DNA of 64,000 nt from CAVOHU01 sp963843385 (GTDB lineage Bacteria; Acidobacteriota; Vicinamibacteria; Vicinamibacterales; JAKQTR01): NCBI GenBank assembly GCA_963843385.1, contig CAWJJY010000001.1, forward strand, positions 186,001 through 250,000, in the 5' to 3' direction. The stretch's first letter is position 1; every line of letters begins with the position of its first letter. The notes below the pieces were generated by a model, which made no database searches, was not told the origin of the DNA, and saw only the letters and a list, made by a program, of their open reading frames with translations. A program made the translations under genes and the position numbers. Below, in pieces: positions 53,117-60,429 of the stretch.

Positions 53117-54256
53117 TCACACGCCCTTCTTCGCATTCATCGACCGGAGCAGGTCGGCGAGGCGGTCGAGGCCGTCCCGAAGGTACCGCGTCTCGGATCC
53201 GAACCCGATCCGGAGATATCCATCCATGCCGAAGTGGTCACCCGGCACGATCAGCACGCTCTTCTCGACCCGCAGTCGATTGACGAGATCGGTCGAATTG
53301 ATCGGATCGTGATACTTCGTGTAGACGATGGCGCCCGCCTGTGGCAGGGCATAGCTGAACCGATCCTTGTGCGCGTCGAGCCACCCGAGGATCACGGGAA
53401 GATTCGTCGTCAGGATCCGGCGGGTCCGATCGAGAATGCGCCGCCGCATGGCTGGCTGAAGCGCGATGCGTGCGAGTCGATCGCTCAGCGTGCCCGGGCC
53501 GATCGTCGTGTAGTCGTGATACGCCCAGGTGTTCTCGACCACCGCGGGCGTGCTGACGACCCATCCGACGCGCAGGCCCGGGAGCCCGTAGGCCTTCGAC
53601 AGCCCGCTCGTGATGATCACCCGCTCGTATCGTCCCCACACCGAGGGCGTTTCCCCGCCGTCGATTTCCGCGCCGCAGTAGATCTCGTCGGACAGCACCC
53701 ACGATCCGTGCTTCCCCGCGATCGCGCAGATCTCTTCGACGTCCTTCTCTCCAAAACACGCACCGGTCGGGTTGTTCGGGTTGCAGATGACGATGAGCTT
53801 CGTACGTGCGTTGACCAGCTTGCGAAGGCCGTCTAGATCGACGGTCCAGCGGCCCGTCTCGGAGGAAAAAACCAGGGGCCATTCGCGCATGATGCCGCCG
53901 AACCCGCCCGACAGCCCGAGCGTCTGGCCGTAGTTGGGCACCATCATCACGACCTCGTCGCCGGGTTCGACCAGGGACCACATCGTGACGAAATTCGCTT
54001 CCGAGCCGCCGTTTGTGACCTCGACGTTGTCAGCGGTGGCGCCTGGATACATCGCCGCGACGAGCGACCTGAGCTCAACCGTGCCGTTCGACTGCGGGTA
54101 GACGAGTTCCTGGTTCAGCACCGCGTCGCGATCGGCCGGGTCGCCGAGCAGCTCGGACACGCGCATCGGGTGGACGCCGCTCTCCGACAGGTTGTACTCC
54201 ACCAGGTTCTCGTAGGTGGACTGCATGCGTTCCATCGCGAAGCGCTGAATCTTCAT
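53117..54256 (-). CDS. Class I/II PLP aminotransferase
   Basis: The 379-residue aminotransferase shows NPNNPTGACFGEKDV, WVLSDEIYCGAEIDG and the PLP lysine in SGLSKAYGLPGLRVGW. A GAGGAGG Shine-Dalgarno stands 5 bases before the ATG. It heads the operon with homoserine dehydrogenase and CoA-transferase, suggesting a role around aspartate-family or homologous 2-oxo acids, but its substrate cannot be told from the sequence. Confidence 0.82.
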   Translation of the reverse strand: MKIQRFAMERMQSTYENLVEYNLSESGVHPMRVSELLGDPADRDAVLNQELVYPQSNGTVELRSLVAAMYPGATADNVEVTNGGSEANFVTMWSLVEPGDEVVMMVPNYGQTLGLSGGFGGIMREWPLVFSSETGRWTVDLDGLRKLVNARTKLIVICNPNNPTGACFGEKDVEEICAIAGKHGSWVLSDEIYCGAEIDGGETPSVWGRYERVIITSGLSKAYGLPGLRVGWVVSTPAVVENTWAYHDYTTIGPGTLSDRLARIALQPAMRRRILDRTRRILTTNLPVILGWLDAHKDRFSYALPQAGAIVYTKYHDPINSTDLVNRLRVEKSVLIVPGDHFGMDGYLRIGFGSETRYLRDGLDRLADLLRSMNAKKGV

Positions 54257-54443
54257 CCGAACCTCCTCGGGGAATCGCCCGGGCCGGCACCCGCGAAGCG
54301 AACGACGCGCGGCCTCGAAGTTGACCCTGGCGAGATCCTTCAGTGTACCTGACGCCGCCGCCACGCGGAAACGCGGGCGGGCATCGGCCGGCCGGCGCGC
54401 AGTGGCAAGGTGGAGGACTTTCGTGTCCGGCCGCCCTTGCGGG

Positions 54444-54449
54444 TATACT
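54444..54449 (+). promoter_or_regulatory. -10 of a putative leaderless promoter
   Basis: TATACT ends 8 bases before the GTG of the SUMF1-domain gene. There is no Shine-Dalgarno. The promoter lies in the divergent gap with the aminotransferase. Confidence 0.5.
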
Positions 54450-54457
54450 CGCGGGTC

Positions 54458-55249
54458 GTGACCGCCGTCACCCTCCCCGACGTCGTGCGATTCCCGCCCG
54501 GTCCCTTCACGATGGGGTCCGACGACGGGAACGACAACGAACGTCCGGCGCGCCGGGTCACGCTCGACCCCTTCTGGATTGGCGCCTGCCCCGTGACCCA
54601 CCTCGAATACGACCGGTTCATTCGCGCGACGGGCCACGCGGTCCCCGACATCCACTACCTGCCGGCGGTCGTCGGCGGCGATCGCACCCAGGAGTTCAGG
54701 CATCTCTGCGGACCCTACTGCTGGAGGGGCGGTGCGCCTCCGGAGAAGCTGGGCGACCACCCCGTGGTGCTGGTGACCTATGACGACGCCAGCGAGTATT
54801 GCCGGTGGCTTGCCGGACAGACCGGAAGGCCCGTGCGTCTGCCGACCGAGGCAGAGTGGGAGAGGGCGGCGCGCGCAGGACGCGAAGGCGAACGTTATCC
54901 ATGGGGCAGCAGCCCGGAGGTGACGCACGCGAACTACCTCGGGCCCGGCCGGACCAAGCCCGCCTCGGGAACCAGTCCCATTCGATCGCTGCCTCCGAAT
55001 GACGCGGGCCTGTACGACATGGCTGGGAATGTCTGGGAGTGGGTGTCCGACTGGTACCGCGCGGACTGCTACGCCCACGGCGTGGCCAGGAACCCGACGG
55101 GTCCGGCTACCGGCACGCTGCGCGTGGTGCGGGGCGGGTCCTGGACCAACAGCGACCCGTGGATGTTGCGGTGCGCGCATCGGCTTCCCGTTCCTCCCGA
55201 CACGTTCTCCTACAGCATCGGCTTCCGCATCGCGATTTCAGACCAGTGA
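54458..55249 (+). CDS. SUMF1/FGE-fold protein lacking the catalytic cysteines
   Basis: The 263-residue protein has the formylglycine-generating enzyme fold: FTMGSDDGNDNERPARRV, RLPTEAEWERAARAG, YDMAGNVWEWVSDWY and RVVRGGSWTNSD. In true FGE a cysteine pair follows the GGSW motif; here the segment reads WMLRCAHRLPVPP, with one Cys displaced and the pair absent. It therefore probably binds a ligand or acts in another oxidation. The start is GTG. Confidence 0.8.
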   Translation: MTAVTLPDVVRFPPGPFTMGSDDGNDNERPARRVTLDPFWIGACPVTHLEYDRFIRATGHAVPDIHYLPAVVGGDRTQEFRHLCGPYCWRGGAPPEKLGDHPVVLVTYDDASEYCRWLAGQTGRPVRLPTEAEWERAARAGREGERYPWGSSPEVTHANYLGPGRTKPASGTSPIRSLPPNDAGLYDMAGNVWEWVSDWYRADCYAHGVARNPTGPATGTLRVVRGGSWTNSDPWMLRCAHRLPVPPDTFSYSIGFRIAISDQ

Positions 55250-55346
55250 GGAGTCGGGCGCAGTCGTTCGGCTGGTAGTCGCACTGGCGCGGCGATCCGG
55301 TCGGTCGTCGAGCGAGCCCCTTGAGCCGAGCCGACGGCGCCAGTCT

Positions 55347-55431
55347 GCAAACTGCATCGCAAGGGCCGAAAACCGCGATGGGTAGGGGACCCATCGCTGC
55401 CGCCCAACAGCACCCTGGAGATGCAGTTTGC
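55347..55431 (+). repeat. Nested palindromic element
   Basis: GCAAACTGCATC (55347-55358) pairs perfectly with GATGCAGTTTGC (55420-55431). Inside, GCGATGGGT (55375-55383) pairs perfectly with ACCCATCGC (55389-55397) around a 5-base loop. A 12-base outer stem and 9-base inner stem in one 85-base element are unlikely by chance. It could be a MITE-like or REP-like element or a structured leader. Confidence 0.75.
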
Positions 55432-55482
55432 CGGCGAGCGCGAGCGGGGCCGCGAAACGACAGACCGGGTCGACGCGCCGAG

Positions 55483-55517
55483 CCTGACGCCTGAAGCCGG
55501 AAGCCCGTGTCCTCTGG
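55483..55517 (+). repeat. Heptamer array, five units
   Basis: CCTGACG, CCTGAAG, CCGGAAG, CCCGTGT and CCTCTGG follow without gaps; four of five fit CCnnnnG. The array is immediately followed by the moeB promoter. Confidence 0.7.
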
Positions 55518-55523
55518 TACAGT
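55518..55523 (+). promoter_or_regulatory. -10 of a putative leaderless promoter (moeB-like)
   Basis: TACAGT ends 9 bases before the ATG of the MoeB-like gene. There is no strong Shine-Dalgarno. Confidence 0.4.
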
Positions 55524-55532
55524 AGGGTCAGT

Positions 55533-56720
55533 ATGTCCCCAGCCGATCTCCTCGCCGGCCGTGAGCTCCCTGAGCTGTCCAAGCAGGAAATCGCGCGCTA
55601 CAGCCGCCACCTGATCCTGCCGGAGATCCGCGTGGACGGGCAGAAACGCCTGAAAGCCGCGCGGGTGTTGTGTGTCGGCGCCGGGGGCCTCGGTTCGCCG
55701 GTCGCCATGTATCTGGCCGCGGCCGGTGTCGGCACGCTCGGCCTGGTCGATTTCGACCTGGTCGATTTCAGCAACCTCCAGCGTCAGATTCTGCACGACA
55801 CGACGCAGGTCGGCCGTTCGAAGCTGCTCTCGGCGAAGGATCGCCTCTCCGCGTTGAACCCCGAGGTCAAGATCGAGCTGCACGAGCTGACGCTCGACTC
55901 GACCAACGCGCTCGACATCCTGCGCGGGTACGACGTCATCGTGGACGGCACGGACAATTTTCCGACCCGCTACCTCGTCAACGACGCGTGCGTGCTGCTC
56001 GGAAAGCCCAACATCTACGGCGCCATCTTCCGGTTCGAGGGACAGGCATCGGTGTTCGCCACCGCAGACGGACCGTGCTATCGCTGTCTCTACCCGGAAC
56101 CGCCGCCGCCCGGGCTGGTGCCGAGCTGCGCCGAGGCCGGCGTCCTTGGCGTGCTGCCGGGCCTCGTCGGCACGATCCAGGCGACCGAGACGCTCAAGCT
56201 CATTCTCGGGATCGGCGTCACGCTGGCTGGCCGCCTGGTCGTCATCGACTCGCTCAACATGAAGTTCCGGGAACTGAAACTTCGCAAAGACCCTGAGTGC
56301 CCGGTCTGCGGCTCGAACCCGACCATCAAGGCGCTTATCGACTACGAGGAGTTCTGCGGGTTGAGACACCTCGACGAAGCCGTGCAAGGTCCGCCGCCAC
56401 CCGATTTCCACATCACCTCAGAGGACGTGAAGAAACGGATCGATCGGGGCGAGTCCCTGACGCTGGTCGACGTGCGCGAACCGCAGGAGTTCGAGATCGT
56501 GCGCCTGCCGGGCGCGATCCTCATGCCGCTCGGCGACCTCGAGCGGCGGCTGCCCGAACTCGACCCGGCCAGGGAGCTGATCGTCTACTGCCACAGGGGA
56601 GTCCGAAGCGTGAGGGCCGTCGCCTACATGCGGCACCTGGGTTTCACGCGCGCGCGTAACCTGGTCGGCGGCATTACCGAGTGGACTGACAAGGTCGATC
56701 CCAGCCTGCCGCGGTATTAG
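55533..56720 (+). CDS. moeB: MoeB/ThiF-type adenylyltransferase with rhodanese domain
   Basis: The 395-residue protein has an E1-like adenylation domain (GAGGLGSPVAMYLAAAG, DFSNLQRQ, VDGTDNFPTRYLVN, zinc Cys pairs CYRCLY and CPVCG) and a C-terminal rhodanese (TLVDVREPQEFEI; active-site Cys in VYCHRGVRS). It activates the small sulfur carrier protein for molybdopterin or thiamine biosynthesis. Its location before the isc operon fits a sulfur-transfer context, but no other moa/thi gene is close. Confidence 0.85.
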   Translation: MSPADLLAGRELPELSKQEIARYSRHLILPEIRVDGQKRLKAARVLCVGAGGLGSPVAMYLAAAGVGTLGLVDFDLVDFSNLQRQILHDTTQVGRSKLLSAKDRLSALNPEVKIELHELTLDSTNALDILRGYDVIVDGTDNFPTRYLVNDACVLLGKPNIYGAIFRFEGQASVFATADGPCYRCLYPEPPPPGLVPSCAEAGVLGVLPGLVGTIQATETLKLILGIGVTLAGRLVVIDSLNMKFRELKLRKDPECPVCGSNPTIKALIDYEEFCGLRHLDEAVQGPPPPDFHITSEDVKKRIDRGESLTLVDVREPQEFEIVRLPGAILMPLGDLERRLPELDPARELIVYCHRGVRSVRAVAYMRHLGFTRARNLVGGITEWTDKVDPSLPRY

Positions 56721-56846
56721 GGCGGGTTTCGAGACCGGCGCTGGGCGATCGATTCCCGCCGCAAGCACCCGTATCGATACCACTTGTGGCGTTTCCACGA
56801 GAACCGGCACGCGCGTCGACATGGCGTACCCGCTGCGCCAGGGCAC

Positions 56847-56890
56847 TTGACCCCCTTCGGCCCAAGCTCTAATATAGGACTCTAAGGGTC
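56847..56890 (+). promoter_or_regulatory. isc promoter with putative operator
   Basis: TTGACC (56847-56852) and TAATAT (56870-56875) are 17 bases apart. GACTCT-A-AGGGTC (56878-56890) is a near-perfect inverted repeat that spans the expected transcription start, a good place for Rrf2-type self-repression. Confidence 0.6.
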
Positions 56891-56907
56891 GTATTTAGGC
56901 ATTCACT

Positions 56908-57366
56908 ATGTTGAGGCTGTCGAAGAAGACGGATTACGCCCTGATTGCGATGAAACACCTGGCGCTCAAGCGCGGCTCGTCCAGCGCGCGCGAGATCGCC
57001 GAGGCGTACGACATCCCGATCGAGCTGATGGCGAAGGTCCTGCAGCGGCTCACGCGCCGTGGTCTGCTCGTGTCCCAGCAGGGGACGCGTGGCGGCTACC
57101 AGCTGGCCCGAGCGGCCGTCGCGATGTCGGTCGCGGACGTGATCCAGGCCATCGACGGCCCGGTCGCCGTCACGGCCTGCTCCGCGCATGCCGATCGGTG
57201 CGGACAGTTCGCCAAGTGCAACGTGCGCGACCCGCTGTGGCGGGTTCGCGAAATCATCCTGTCGGCTCTGTCGACCTGCACGGTCTCGGAGCTGGCAAGC
57301 GACGTGCTGCCGCTGGAGCGCCCGCGTACGCCGGTTCGCGTCGCCCCGGTGCAGCCACGCGCCTGA
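56908..57366 (+). CDS. Rrf2-family regulator (IscR-like)
   Basis: The 152-residue protein has an Rrf2 winged helix (LSKKTDYALIAMKHLALKRG; REIAEAYDIPIELMAKVLQR) and a cysteine cluster CSAHADRCGQFAKC. IscR carries three Cys spaced 5 and 5; here they are spaced 6 and 5, so an Fe-S cluster is likely but its geometry may differ. It precedes iscS and its own promoter carries a palindrome, so autoregulation of the Fe-S operon is probable. Confidence 0.85.
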   Translation: MLRLSKKTDYALIAMKHLALKRGSSSAREIAEAYDIPIELMAKVLQRLTRRGLLVSQQGTRGGYQLARAAVAMSVADVIQAIDGPVAVTACSAHADRCGQFAKCNVRDPLWRVREIILSALSTCTVSELASDVLPLERPRTPVRVAPVQPRA

Positions 57367-57467
57367 GCGCCCGGGGTGACAGACGGTCGCCCGCTCGAAG
57401 GGAGACTGACCGTCGCAACAGGCGCCAAGAGGCCGGCGCGTTCCGAGGTCGAGGTTGGGGGGTAGGG

Positions 57468-58688
57468 ATGCTGAAGTTCCCCATTTACATGGATTACCAC
57501 GCAACGACGCCCGTCGATCCGCGGGTGCTCGACGCGATGCTGCCCTTTTTCTCGGAGCGGTTCGGCAACGCGGCAAGCCGCAATCATAAGTTCGGGTGGG
57601 AAGCCGAGGAAGCCGTCGAGAAGGCACGCCAGCAGATCGCCGACCTGGTTGGCGCGAACGCCAAGGAAATCATCTTCACCAGCGGCGCGACCGAATCGGA
57701 CAACCTGGCGATCAAGGGCGTCGCCCAGATGTACCGCGAGAAGGGCGATCACCTCATCACCGCGGTCACCGAGCACAAGGCGGTCATCGATACCTGCAAG
57801 CGCCTCGAGAAGGACGGGTATCGGGTGACCTACCTGCCGGTCGGCAAGGACGGCCTGATCGATCTGGATCGGCTCCGCGACGAGATGACCGACAAGACGA
57901 TCCTCGTGTCGATCATGGCCGCCAACAACGAAATCGGCGTCGTCCAGCCCATTGCCGACATCGGAGCGCTGACGCGAGAGCGCGGGATTCTGTTCCACAC
58001 CGACGCGGTGCAGGCGGCCGGCAAGCTGCCCTTCGACGTGAACACTGCACGAGTCGACCTCGCCTCGCTCTCGGCCCATAAGTTCTACGGGCCGAAGGGC
58101 GTCGGCGCGCTCTTCGTCCGCCGTCGCAATCCGCGCGTGCTCTGCGCCCCGATCATCGACGGCGGCGGCCACGAGCGGGGCATGCGCTCGGGCACGCTGA
58201 ATGTCCCGGGCATCGTCGGCATGGGCAAGGCGGCGGAGTTGTGCAAGCTGGAGATGGCAGCCGAAATGGCTCGCGTGGGCGCCTTGCGCGACCGCCTGAA
58301 CCGGAAGCTGCACGAGGGGCTCGATCAGATCTACATCAACGGTTCGATGGATCACCGGCTGCCGAACAACCTGAACATCAGCTTCGCGTATGTCGAGGGC
58401 GAATCGCTGCTGATGGGGATCAACGATATCGCGGTCTCCTCCGGCTCGGCCTGCACGTCGGCGAGCCTGGAGCCGTCGTACGTGTTGAAGGCACTCGGCA
58501 CGGGCGACGACCTGGCGCACTCGTCGATACGCTTCGGGCTGGGGCGGTTCAACACCGAGGAAGAGGTCGACTACGTTGCCGGGAAGGTGATTTCGGTAGC
58601 GAGCAAGCTGCGCGAGATGTCACCCCTCTACGAGATGGTGAAAGAAGGGGTGGATCTGAGCAAGGTGAGGTGGGCGTCGGGAGCGTAA
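57468..58688 (+). CDS. iscS: Cysteine desulfurase IscS
   Basis: The 406-residue enzyme has the PLP lysine in SLSAHKFYGPKG, GATESDNLAIKG and the active Cys loop SSGSACTSASLEPS. It makes persulfide sulfur for Fe-S assembly on IscU. It starts about 100 bases after the Rrf2 gene, on the same strand, in standard isc order. Confidence 0.95.
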   Translation: MLKFPIYMDYHATTPVDPRVLDAMLPFFSERFGNAASRNHKFGWEAEEAVEKARQQIADLVGANAKEIIFTSGATESDNLAIKGVAQMYREKGDHLITAVTEHKAVIDTCKRLEKDGYRVTYLPVGKDGLIDLDRLRDEMTDKTILVSIMAANNEIGVVQPIADIGALTRERGILFHTDAVQAAGKLPFDVNTARVDLASLSAHKFYGPKGVGALFVRRRNPRVLCAPIIDGGGHERGMRSGTLNVPGIVGMGKAAELCKLEMAAEMARVGALRDRLNRKLHEGLDQIYINGSMDHRLPNNLNISFAYVEGESLLMGINDIAVSSGSACTSASLEPSYVLKALGTGDDLAHSSIRFGLGRFNTEEEVDYVAGKVISVASKLREMSPLYEMVKEGVDLSKVRWASGA

Positions 58689-58771
58689 TCACGCCCGGGG
58701 CGCCGGGTAGCGATTGACATGATGGCGGCCGGCTGGAAGCAGCGCCGGCCTGCGAGGTGCACGAGGACGAC

Positions 58772-59203
58772 ATGGCGTATTCGGAGAAAGTGGTCGACCA
58801 CTACAACAATCCGCGCAACGTGGGCTCGATGCCGAAGGAGGACAGCCGGGTCGGAACCGGTCTGGTCGGCGCGCCCGAGTGCGGCGACGTGATGAAGCTG
58901 CAGGTGCGCGTCAATCCCGAGACCGGCATCATCGACGACGCGAAGTTCAAGACGTTCGGGTGCGGGTCGGCGATTGCCAGCTCGAGCCTGGCGACCGAGT
59001 GGCTCAAGGGAAAGACGGTGGACGAGGCCCTGGCGATCAAGAACACGGACATCGTGGCCGAACTGAGCCTGCCGCCCGTCAAGATTCACTGCTCGGTGCT
59101 GGCGGAAGACGCCATCAAGGCGGCCATCGCGGACTACAAGCGCAAGCAGGCCGCCGACGGGGCCGAGACGGAGACGGGTGCGGCCGCGCAGCCGACGGCA
59201 TAA
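58772..59203 (+). CDS. iscU: Fe-S scaffold protein IscU
   Basis: The 143-residue scaffold has its three cluster Cys in PECGDVMKLQV, FGCGSAIASSS and KIHCSVLAED, and the HscA recognition motif LPPVK. It accepts sulfur from IscS and iron, then passes clusters on through HscA/HscB. I chose ATG MAYSEKVV. The C-terminus has an Ala/Glu/Thr-rich tail. Confidence 0.95.
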   Translation: MAYSEKVVDHYNNPRNVGSMPKEDSRVGTGLVGAPECGDVMKLQVRVNPETGIIDDAKFKTFGCGSAIASSSLATEWLKGKTVDEALAIKNTDIVAELSLPPVKIHCSVLAEDAIKAAIADYKRKQAADGAETETGAAAQPTA

Positions 59204-59215
59204 CGGGGAACTGCC

Positions 59216-59542
59216 ATGATACAGATAACAGCAACGGCGGCCGGTCATATCAAGAAGCTGATGGCGAAGCAGGGCATCACGACCGGCGGGCTTCGGGTCG
59301 GCATCAAGGGCGGCGGCTGCTCGGGCCTGAGTTATACGTTCAGCTGGGAACAGGAAGCGCGCACCGGCGACGAGGTCTTCGAGGGCCCGGACGGCACGCG
59401 GATTTTCGTGGACAAGAAGAGCTACATCTACCTGCACGGGACGACGCTCGAGTACGACACGGCGCTGATGGGCAAGGGGCTGCATTTCGTCAACCCCAAT
59501 GCCAAGAGCACGTGCGGCTGCGGTTCGTCCTTCCAGGTGTAG
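59216..59542 (+). CDS. iscA: Fe-S carrier protein IscA/ErpA type
   Basis: The 108-residue A-type carrier has GGGCSGLSYTF and the C-terminal STCGCGSSFQV, giving three conserved Cys. It delivers or stores Fe-S clusters. It lies 12 bases after iscU. Confidence 0.93.
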   Translation: MIQITATAAGHIKKLMAKQGITTGGLRVGIKGGGCSGLSYTFSWEQEARTGDEVFEGPDGTRIFVDKKSYIYLHGTTLEYDTALMGKGLHFVNPNAKSTCGCGSSFQV

Positions 59543-59639
59543 CGCAGGCGGACCACATCCGGCCGGCTGTTCCGGCCGACGAGGTTGCGTTCGAACCGGT
59601 GCCACCCGACGGCCCCCAGACCGGCTCGAGCGCACAGAG

Positions 59640-59670
59640 GCCCCGCCGCTTCGGCGGCGGGGCTTCCTTT
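59640..59670 (+). terminator. Rho-independent terminator between iscA and hscB
   Basis: GCCCCGCCGC and GCGGCGGGGC form a perfect 10-base stem around a TTCG loop, followed by TTCCTTT. This is a strong intrinsic terminator inside the isc operon, probably lowering expression of the chaperone part relative to iscSUA. Confidence 0.8.
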
Positions 59671-59721
59671 CGTTCGCGGCTTCCATTGGTGTTGCGCGCG
59701 AAACTCGCCTGATCCAAGCCT

Positions 59722-60429
59722 ATGCAACCTGATACCTCGGCCGTTCCGATCCAGCCCTGCAAGCATTGCGGCACCAGCGCGCCGCCCGACGTGCACTTCT
59801 GCCCGCGGTGCGACAAGATCCTCACGCTCGGAAGGCACGGGGACTATTTCGCGTTCTTCGGTCTGCCGCGCAGGCTGGCCATCGACCAGGCGGACCTCGA
59901 GCAGCGGTTTCGCGACATGAGCCGCCAGTTCCACCCGGACTACTACTACAACGCGAGCCCGGCCGAGCGTCTCGCCAGCCTGGAACGATCGTCCTACCTC
60001 AACGACGCGTTCAGAACCCTTCGCGACCCGATCGCACGCATCGAGTACCTGATGAAGATCGAGGGCGTCGCGCGGAAGGAATCCCGCGAGGCGTCGGCCG
60101 AGGTCCCCTCGGGCCTGCTCGAAGAAGTCTTCGAGCTGAACGAGGAAGTCGAGCGTGTCCAGGATCTCCAGCGGGAGGGCGGTTCCGCGGCCGAGATCGC
60201 CGAACGCATCGACCAGGCTCGCAGGCCGATCGAACAGAAGATGGCCGAGCACGACCGCCAGCTCGAGGAACTCTCCGCCGCGTGGGACCGCCAGCTCGAC
60301 GAAGGCGATCCCACTCGCCGCGCAACGCTGGACAGCCTCCGCGCGGTGCTGCTCGAACGCAGCTACCTGTCCAACCTGCTCGCCCAGGTGAAACGGCAGC
60401 CCGAGCACGAGGGGACCGCGCGGCCATGA
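59722..60429 (+). CDS. hscB: Co-chaperone HscB with N-terminal zinc ribbon
   Basis: The 235-residue protein begins with a tetracysteine motif (CKHCGTSAPP, then CPRCDK), followed by a J domain with the HPD triad in QFHPDYYYNASP and the HscB C-terminal helical domain. It delivers IscU to HscA. The zinc ribbon is absent from the E. coli protein but resembles the eukaryotic HSC20 one. The stop overlaps the hscA start in ATGA. Confidence 0.9.
   Translation: MQPDTSAVPIQPCKHCGTSAPPDVHFCPRCDKILTLGRHGDYFAFFGLPRRLAIDQADLEQRFRDMSRQFHPDYYYNASPAERLASLERSSYLNDAFRTLRDPIARIEYLMKIEGVARKESREASAEVPSGLLEEVFELNEEVERVQDLQREGGSAAEIAERIDQARRPIEQKMAEHDRQLEELSAAWDRQLDEGDPTRRATLDSLRAVLLERSYLSNLLAQVKRQPEHEGTARP

Noticed and set aside
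55238..55582. Minus-strand frame across the palindromes
   Set aside because: It is created by the repeat element and has no homologous protein pattern that I can recognise.
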